A DNA stretch of 64,000 nt, from positions 992,001 through 1,056,000 of the forward strand of contig NZ_JADPZX010000001.1 in the NCBI RefSeq assembly GCF_015712165.1. Reading direction: 5' to 3'. Under the pieces are notes generated by a model that did no database searches, was not told the DNA's origin, and saw nothing but the letters and a program-made list of their open reading frames with translations. Below are positions 58,688 through 64,000 of the stretch, piece after piece. Each line of letters starts with the position of its first letter. Within the stretch, counting starts at the first letter, position 1. This DNA is from Streptomyces spinoverrucosus (GTDB taxonomy: Bacteria; Actinomycetota; Actinomycetes; Streptomycetales; Streptomycetaceae). The translations under genes and the position numbers were made by a program.

Positions 58688-59461
58688 ATGGACGACGAGA
58701 TGGTGGAGCGCTTCCTCGAGGACGGGTTCGTGAAGATCGAGGGCGCCTTCCCGCCCCGCGTCGCCGAGCACTGCGCGCGGCTGCTGTGGCGGGAGACGGG
58801 GTACGACCCCGCCGACCCCGGCACCTGGAAGGACCCCGTGCACTGGGTGTACGACATGGCGCAGGGGCCGTTCGCCGCCGCGGTCAACACGCCTGTGCTG
58901 CACGAGGCGTTCGACGCGCTGGTCGGCGCGGACCGCTGGACGTCGCGCTACTCGCTGGGCAGCTTCCCGCTGCGGTTCCCGCACGAGGAGGAGCCGGACG
59001 ACGCGGGCTGGCACATCGAGGGCAGCTACGCCCCGGAGGGCGCCACGCTCCCCCACACCAACCTGCGATCGAGGGACCGGGCCCTGCTGATGCTGTTCCT
59101 GTTCAGCGAGGTGAGCGAGGCGGACGCCCCCACCAGGATCAGGGTCGGCTCGCATCTCGACGTACCGCCGGTCCTTCAGCCCTACGGCGAGGAAGGCGCC
59201 TCCTTCATGGAGCTCGGCCCGAAGGTGGACGCGGCCTCCGAGCGCCGCCCGCTCGCATACGCCACCGGCCGTCCCGGTGACGTCTACCTCTGTCATCCGT
59301 TCCTGGTCCATGCCGCCCAGCCGCATCACGGCACGCGCCCGCGTTTCATGGCGCAGCCGCCGCTGCTCCCCGCCGAGCAGCTCCGGTTGGAGCGGCCCGA
59401 CGGGGACTACTCGGCGGTGGAGTTCGCGATCCGCCGGGGTCTGGAGCCTCGCGAGGCCTGA
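58688..59461 (+). CDS. PhyH-like Fe(II)/2-oxoglutarate dioxygenase with HxE motif
   Basis: A 257-residue protein of the phytanoyl-CoA dioxygenase type. It has FLEDGFVKIEGAFPP at the start, WHIEGSYAPEG (near residue 113) in the place of the iron-binding HxD, TRIRVGSHLDVP, and HPFLVHAAQPHHG (near residue 207) with the distal His. The usual Asp of the HxD triad is Glu here, which may alter iron binding or the reaction. The ATG at 58688 is used; one 12 codons upstream is possible. It is divergent from the methyltransferase. Substrate unknown. Confidence 0.75.
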   Translation: MDDEMVERFLEDGFVKIEGAFPPRVAEHCARLLWRETGYDPADPGTWKDPVHWVYDMAQGPFAAAVNTPVLHEAFDALVGADRWTSRYSLGSFPLRFPHEEEPDDAGWHIEGSYAPEGATLPHTNLRSRDRALLMLFLFSEVSEADAPTRIRVGSHLDVPPVLQPYGEEGASFMELGPKVDAASERRPLAYATGRPGDVYLCHPFLVHAAQPHHGTRPRFMAQPPLLPAEQLRLERPDGDYSAVEFAIRRGLEPREA

Positions 59462-59481
59462 CCCCGGCGGACCGGATCGGT

Positions 59482-61206
59482 TCAGGACAGCGGCGGGTAG
59501 GCGTTGGCCATCAGCTGCCGGAACTGCGCGGAGAACCAGTGCCCGGACAGCGGCGCGTCCGGCAGGGCACCGGACATGTTGTTGCCGTTGCGCGGGTTGC
59601 CCGTGTAGGTCGGGTCGCACATCCGGTCGAAGCCCTTGCCCTCGTCGTTCGGGATCTCCCGGCTGGCCCCGTCGGACTCACCCGGCGGCTTCATCCACAC
59701 GTAGGCGTCGATCCCGGCGGCGGGAGCGGCCTGCGGGCGTTCGCCGAGCCCGGCACCGGACTGGTTGCACCAGTTGCCGATGTGGATCCGGCGGTCGTAG
59801 CGGCCGCCGTCGACGTAGGTGTCCACGGTGGTCGTCGCGCCCGGGCCGGCGGGCCGTGCGCTGCCGCCCCAGCCGTTGCGGGAGGTGTCGATCAGCATGC
59901 CGATGGAGGAGTTGAAGCCGACCGAGACCAGTTGGTTGCGGAAGGCCTGCGCGAACGACAGCTCGTCGACGTAGCGGTTCCAGTCCACCCACTTCGACTC
60001 GCGGACCGACTTGCCCGCGACGTTGTCGTTGATGGTGAAGTTGTTCTCCTTCAGGGCGCTGTAGTTCGCCGTGTTGGTGATGAACCCGTGCACGTCGCCC
60101 ACCGTGGCGCCTTCGGCGGTCGCCGCCTCCTTGAAGGTGTTGGCCGAGGCGCCGAAGTTGTCGTCCCAGCCGATCCAGCCGTGGTGGCCGGCGTCGACGT
60201 AGTTGTAGACGTTGGGCACGTCGCCGAGCTTGTTCAGGGCGTAGCCGACGCCCTTGACGTAGTTGCCGTTGGCCTTCATGACATCGCACTGCGGGGTCGC
60301 CGTCGGGCGGCTGCCGGTGTTGGTGACGAGGTTCGGCAGCGAGTCGATCTCGACGGTCGTGACGATCCGCAGCGAGGCGTACTTCGGGTCGGCGAGGATC
60401 GCGGCGATCGGATCGATGTACTCGGCCTTGTACCGGTCGAGCTCCGTCGGGCCAAGCTCGCCGTTGGAGGCGAGGGCCGCGCAGTCACGGCCGGGCAGGT
60501 TGTAGATGACCAGCTGCACGACCAGCTCGTCGGAGCCCTTCTGGCGCAGCGCCTCGTCGAGGTGAGCGCGCAGGCCCATGCCGCCGTTCACGCCGTTGAT
60601 CGCGGCGATCCGGTCCAGCCACACCCCGGTCGGCTGGTTGGAGATGCGGCTGCCGCCCGGCTCGGCGGCGGCCTTCGCGGACCATTCGGGGTTCACGTAC
60701 ACCTTGGCGCCGGCGTACGGGTTGTCGACCCGCCCGCCCGGGCCCCCGGGGTCCGGCGGGTCGGTCGGGCCGCCGCCGCCGTCGTCGACGTTGCAGGTCA
60801 CACCGTCGAGGGTGAAGGTGGTGGGCAGGGCGTTGCTGCCGCTGTAGGTGCCGTTGAAGCCGAAGCTCACCGAACCGCCGGTCGCCAGCGTCCCGTTGTA
60901 GCTCTCGTTGGCGGCCGTGACGGCGGTCCCGCTCTGGGTGACCTTGGCGTTCCAGGCGCTGGTGATCCGCTGGTTGCCGGCGTACGACCACTGCACCGAC
61001 CAAGCGGACTTGGCGGCGTTGTTGTTGGTGACCGTGACGGAGGCGGTGAAGCCGGTGTCCCACTGGTTCTGCACCGTGTAGTCGACGGTGCAGGGGACGG
61101 CGGCAACGCCTGCGTCGCCGGGCACCGCCGCGATGGCGGTCCCGGTCGCACCGGCCACGAGCGCCAGCGCGGCGAGCAGTGCCGTTCTCGTTCTGGTACG
61201 GCTCAT
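59482..61206 (-). CDS. Secreted cellobiohydrolase/endoglucanase, CBM2 + GH6
   Basis: A 574-residue secreted cellulase. After a signal peptide (about residues 1-27) a CBM2 cellulose-binding domain occupies about residues 36-140, with the two bracketing cysteines (PCTVDYTVQNQWDTGF to LDGVTC). A Pro/Gly linker leads to a GH6 catalytic domain (about 160-570). GH6 traits: VVQLVIYNLPGRDCAALAS with the catalytic Asp, VTTVEIDSLPNLV, YVDAGHHGWIGWDDN and HIGNWCNQSGAGLG. GAGGAACC precedes the ATG. It lies 31 bases after the GH5 gene in the same direction and is probably in its transcript under the CebR-like box at 62780. Confidence 0.93.
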   Translation of the reverse strand: MSRTRTRTALLAALALVAGATGTAIAAVPGDAGVAAVPCTVDYTVQNQWDTGFTASVTVTNNNAAKSAWSVQWSYAGNQRITSAWNAKVTQSGTAVTAANESYNGTLATGGSVSFGFNGTYSGSNALPTTFTLDGVTCNVDDGGGGPTDPPDPGGPGGRVDNPYAGAKVYVNPEWSAKAAAEPGGSRISNQPTGVWLDRIAAINGVNGGMGLRAHLDEALRQKGSDELVVQLVIYNLPGRDCAALASNGELGPTELDRYKAEYIDPIAAILADPKYASLRIVTTVEIDSLPNLVTNTGSRPTATPQCDVMKANGNYVKGVGYALNKLGDVPNVYNYVDAGHHGWIGWDDNFGASANTFKEAATAEGATVGDVHGFITNTANYSALKENNFTINDNVAGKSVRESKWVDWNRYVDELSFAQAFRNQLVSVGFNSSIGMLIDTSRNGWGGSARPAGPGATTTVDTYVDGGRYDRRIHIGNWCNQSGAGLGERPQAAPAAGIDAYVWMKPPGESDGASREIPNDEGKGFDRMCDPTYTGNPRNGNNMSGALPDAPLSGHWFSAQFRQLMANAYPPLS

Positions 61207-61237
61207 GAGTGCGGGTTCCTCATCTCTCACAGGTGGG

Positions 61238-62731
61238 TTATCCGTCCAGGGCGCGCAGGTGATCACGCAGCCCGATTCCGTACGACGTGGGAGTCCCGTC
61301 GTAACTGCTGATCAGGGCCGGACCGGAGGAGCAGTTCCAGGTGTTCCAGGTCCAGCCGAGGTAGGAGAGTGCGCGGGCGTCGAACCACGCCATGACGCGG
61401 TCGACGAAGGAGTGCGCGCAGGAGTTCTCGCCGATCTCGCCCGCGACCAGCGGAACTTGCGCGGCGACCGGCGCGAGCGTGCTGTCCCAGCAGCTCTCGT
61501 TCGCGCAGGCGTTGAAGTTGTAGACGTGCCAGGCGGCGGCGAGATTGCCCGTCGGGTCGGTGGGCTTGTACGTCAGCCACTGGCTCAGGTCGTTGGAGTA
61601 GGCGAGCCCGCCGGCCAGGATGACGTTGCGCGCGCCGGTGGCGCGGATCGCGTCGATCAGGTCCTGCATGCCGGCGACCTCGTAGCCGATGCCGGGGCAG
61701 GTGCCGCCGTCGCGCCAGCAGGTCCAGGCCTGGGCGGCCGTGGCGGTGGCACGGTCCGGATAGGGCTCGTTGAACAGGTCGAAGACGACGGTCGGGTCGT
61801 CCTTGAAGGTGTTCGCCACCGAGGTCCAGAAGGACGGGGTGTACTCCATGTTGGGCATCGGCTTCTGGCAGGTGGCGTGCACGTCGGCGCAGCCGGCCGA
61901 GTTGCCGGTGTACTGGCCCCAGGACCAGTGCAGTTCGAGCATCGGCGTCATGCCGTGCGCCTTCACCCTGGCCACCAGGTCCTTGACGGCGTTGATGTAG
62001 TTCGCGCCGGCGTACTCGGGCTTGATGTTGGAGGTGCCGAGCCAGCACTCCTCGTTGAGCGGGATGCGCACCGTGTTGGCGTTCCAGTCGGCGATCGCCT
62101 TGACGGACGCGTCGTCGACCGGGCCGTCCCAGATGCCATAGCCCTGCACGCAGGCGAACTCGCCGCCGGACCGGTTCACGCCGAGCAGCCGCCGGGTGGT
62201 GCCGGCCGCGTCCACCAGCTTGTTCCCGGACACCCGCAGCGCGGGCGGCCCGTCGCCCGGCTCCGGTGGATCGGTCGGATCCGTCGGGTCGGTGGGCGTC
62301 GGGGTGGGCTCGCTGTCGACGTTGCAGGTCGTGCCGTTGAGCTTGAACGACGTCGGTACGGCGTTGTTCCCGGACCAGGAGGCGAGGAACCCGGCGCTGA
62401 CGCTCGCGCCGGTGGCCAGCGAGCCGTTCCAGCTCTCGTTGGTGGCGGTGACCGTCGTACCGGACTGGGACCACTTGGCGTTCCAGCCCTGGCTGACCTT
62501 CTGGCCGCCGGCGAAGTCGAAGGTGAGGGTCCAGCCGGTCAGCGCGGCCGAGTTGTTGGTGATGCGCACGCCGCCCTGGAAGCCGGTGTCCCACTGGCCG
62601 GTGACGGAGTACTCCACGACACAGGCCGGGCCGGCCCCGGACGCCGTGACGACCGGTGCGACCGCGGTGCCCACGAGGGCGAGCGCGGCGGCACCGGCGA
62701 GTAAAAGAGCTGAACGCGGGGGGTGTCGCAT
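61238..62731 (-). CDS. Secreted endo-beta-1,4-glucanase, CBM2 + GH5
   Basis: A 497-residue secreted cellulase. After a signal peptide (about residues 1-33) comes a CBM2 (about 35-137, CVVEYSVTGQWDTGF to LNGTTC), a T-P-T-D-P-rich linker and a GH5 catalytic domain (about 165-497). The catalytic acid/base Glu is in FDLFNEPYPD and the nucleophile Glu in VAGEIGENSC. AAGGAG lies eight bases before the ATG at 62731. Leucine codon 10 is TTA, the rare codon read by the bldA tRNA, so translation may be developmentally controlled. A CebR-like box lies about 50 bases upstream. It cuts cellulose internally, supplying ends to the GH6 enzyme. Confidence 0.93.
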   Translation of the reverse strand: MRHPPRSALLLAGAAALALVGTAVAPVVTASGAGPACVVEYSVTGQWDTGFQGGVRITNNSAALTGWTLTFDFAGGQKVSQGWNAKWSQSGTTVTATNESWNGSLATGASVSAGFLASWSGNNAVPTSFKLNGTTCNVDSEPTPTPTDPTDPTDPPEPGDGPPALRVSGNKLVDAAGTTRRLLGVNRSGGEFACVQGYGIWDGPVDDASVKAIADWNANTVRIPLNEECWLGTSNIKPEYAGANYINAVKDLVARVKAHGMTPMLELHWSWGQYTGNSAGCADVHATCQKPMPNMEYTPSFWTSVANTFKDDPTVVFDLFNEPYPDRATATAAQAWTCWRDGGTCPGIGYEVAGMQDLIDAIRATGARNVILAGGLAYSNDLSQWLTYKPTDPTGNLAAAWHVYNFNACANESCWDSTLAPVAAQVPLVAGEIGENSCAHSFVDRVMAWFDARALSYLGWTWNTWNCSSGPALISSYDGTPTSYGIGLRDHLRALDG

Positions 62732-62779
62732 GAGCGACTCCTTGCAGTTCGGGCGCGTCGTGACGGACGCGTCGACTGA

Positions 62780-62793
62780 TGGAATCGCTCCCA
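62780..62793. promoter_or_regulatory. CebR-like box, GH5/GH6 side
   Basis: TGGAATCGCTCCCA matches 12 of 14 positions of the CebR operator TGGGAGCGCTCCCA, about 49 bases upstream of the GH5 start. CebR represses cellulase genes until cellobiose or cellotriose is present. Confidence 0.8.
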
Positions 62794-62923
62794 CTGGTGT
62801 GGCCGAAGGTAGCGCCAAGTGACGGTAAAGAACAGGGGCGTCGCTGACTTTTCCTCAACGGCTGCCCGTCGAATCTTTTCGACTCTTCAAGCACCTTGAC
62901 CCCTCTTCACCCCGTCCCCACTA

Positions 62924-62937
62924 TGGGAGCGCTCCCA
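62924..62937. promoter_or_regulatory. Perfect CebR box, third cellulase side
   Basis: TGGGAGCGCTCCCA, the exact consensus, 50 bases upstream of the ATG at 62987. With the box at 62780-62793 it gives one site for each divergent promoter. Confidence 0.92.
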
Positions 62938-62986
62938 CTGGTTCAAGCCTTGACTTCTCCCCGAACCGGCAAGGAGGAACCAGCAC

Positions 62987-64000
62987 ATGCCCCCCAGAAA
63001 CAGACGCCGTGCGGCGCGGCGGTTATGGACGGCCGTCGTGGCCGCACTCGCGGTCCCCTTGTCGATGCTGGCGGCGAATCCGACTCCCGCGCACGCGGCG
63101 GCGGTTCAGTGCGGCGTCGACTACAAGACCAATGACTGGGGCTCCGGCTTCACGGCCGACCTCACGATCACCAACCGGGGCACGGACCCGATCGACGGCT
63201 GGACCCTGACGTACTCCTACGCGGGCAACCAGCAGCTGACGAACGGCTGGAACGGCACCTGGTCCCAGTCCGGCCAGTCGATCACCGTGCGGAACGCGTC
63301 GTACAACGGCACGATCGCCACCGGCGCGGCCGTATCCACCGGCGCGCAGTTCACCTACAGCGGCGGCAACGCCGCCCCCGGCTCGTTCGCGATCAACGGC
63401 ACCCCCTGCACGGGCGCGCACCAGCCGCCCATCACGGTGCTGACCAGCCCCGCGCCGGGCGCGGTCTACACGCAGGGCAGCGCGGTCCCGCTCGCGGCCA
63501 CCGCCGCCGCGGCCGACAACGCCACCATCACCAAGGTGGAGTTCTACGACGACACCACCCTGCTCGGCACGGACACCACCTCGCCGTACTCGCTCTCGGC
63601 CGCCAGTTTGACCGTGGGCGGTCATTCGCTGGTGGCCAAGGCGTACGACAGCCTGGGCGCGTCGGCGTCGTCGACGCCGGTCGGCATCACGATCGCCTCG
63701 GGACCGGCCGTGGTGGCCGCCCCGGCCCAACTGCCCGTCCGTCAGGGCCAGTCGGCGACGTTCGACGTGAAGCTGTCGACCCAGCCGTCGTCGAGTGTCA
63801 CCGTCACGACCGCGCGGACCGGCGGGAACACCGGCCTGTCGGTGACCGGCGGCGCCTCGCTCACCTTCACGCCGGCGAACTGGAACACGGCACAGAAGGT
63901 GACCATCAGCGCCGACTCCTCCGGCACCGGCGCGGCCACCTTCGAGTCGACGGCGCCCGGACACGGCAAGGCCACGGTCACGGCCACGCAGATCGCCGCG
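62987..64000 (+). CDS. Secreted CBM2 multidomain cellulase, N-terminal part (cut by window end)
   Basis: The first 338 residues of a large secreted enzyme. A signal peptide (to about residue 37, AHA/A) is followed by a CBM2 (about 41-140, CGVDYKTNDWGSGF to INGTPC). Next comes an Ig-like/Big domain (about 145-225, TSPAPGAVYTQGSAVPLAA) and a second beta-sandwich (about 235-335, LPVRQGQSATFDVKLSTQP). The catalytic domain is beyond the window, so the glycoside hydrolase family cannot be read. AAGGAGG precedes the ATG. Leucine codon 13 is TTA (bldA-dependent), as in the divergent GH5 gene, and a perfect CebR box lies upstream. Confidence 0.85.
   Translation, partial: MPPRNRRRAARRLWTAVVAALAVPLSMLAANPTPAHAAAVQCGVDYKTNDWGSGFTADLTITNRGTDPIDGWTLTYSYAGNQQLTNGWNGTWSQSGQSITVRNASYNGTIATGAAVSTGAQFTYSGGNAAPGSFAINGTPCTGAHQPPITVLTSPAPGAVYTQGSAVPLAATAAAADNATITKVEFYDDTTLLGTDTTSPYSLSAASLTVGGHSLVAKAYDSLGASASSTPVGITIASGPAVVAAPAQLPVRQGQSATFDVKLSTQPSSSVTVTTARTGGNTGLSVTGGASLTFTPANWNTAQKVTISADSSGTGAATFESTAPGHGKATVTATQIAA

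Overview
The window is a very GC-rich actinobacterial chromosome segment, almost certainly Streptomyces or a close relative. The reasons are third-position GC bias, many GTG starts, Tat-type and lipoprotein exports, a perfect CebR cellulose box, rare TTA leucine codons, and a GC-rich interspersed repeat I recall from Streptomyces genomes. It is gene-dense, with one tRNA (Leu-GAG), and I see no phage, transposase or CRISPR array.

Layout. 0-3.5 kb: a partial nucleotidyltransferase, a secreted glycerophosphodiesterase and a SPOR/NAGPA-type protein, then the tRNA. 3.9-14.4 kb: oxalate block 1. An aldehyde dehydrogenase and a second succinyl-CoA ligase pair run left. A TPP decarboxylase-like enzyme, formyl-CoA:oxalate CoA-transferase, an ADP-forming acyl-CoA synthetase and an oxalate/formate (OFA) transporter run right. 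14.5-23.9 kb: a leftward, translationally coupled ebo-type operon (EboA, EboB, EboC and EboE relatives, two further enzymes) headed by an inositol-3-phosphate synthase homologue; a separate Tat-exported TIM barrel gene follows. 24-35.3 kb: a leftward sugar module with a ROK regulator, ribose-type ABC transporter, Gfo/Idh dehydrogenase, TIM-barrel isomerase and a giant secreted PQQ-dehydrogenase/PKD/CBM6/ThuA/3-keto-hydrolase protein.

35.5-46 kb: oxalate/formate block 2. It has a thioesterase, a FadR-type GntR regulator, a FabH-like synthase, a second OFA transporter with a 44-residue small subunit, a ketopantoate-reductase-family enzyme (likely oxalyl-CoA reductase), an NAD-linked molybdenum formate dehydrogenase split and permuted over three genes, and fdhD. 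46-59.5 kb: assorted genes (MarR/oxidoreductase pair, sialidase, DUF4185 protein, SBF transporter/LysR pair, acyl-CoA ligase, aldo-keto reductase, a frameshifted membrane glycosyltransferase, a methyltransferase and a PhyH-like dioxygenase). 59.5-64 kb: cellulase cluster with GH6, GH5 and a third CBM2 enzyme cut by the window end.

How it fits together. The two oxalate blocks lie about 25 kb apart but share an operator-like motif (ACTGTA-KR-CAA), also present in front of the GntR gene, so they look like one regulon. It would import oxalate, form oxalyl-CoA, then either decarboxylate it (formyl-CoA, formate, CO2 and NADH) or reduce it to glyoxylate. A second shared operator (CTTTNTCC-N7-GGACAAAG) links the ROK gene to the giant 3-keto-sugar protein. 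The divergent cellulase promoters combine CebR boxes with early TTA codons, suggesting substrate control plus bldA control.
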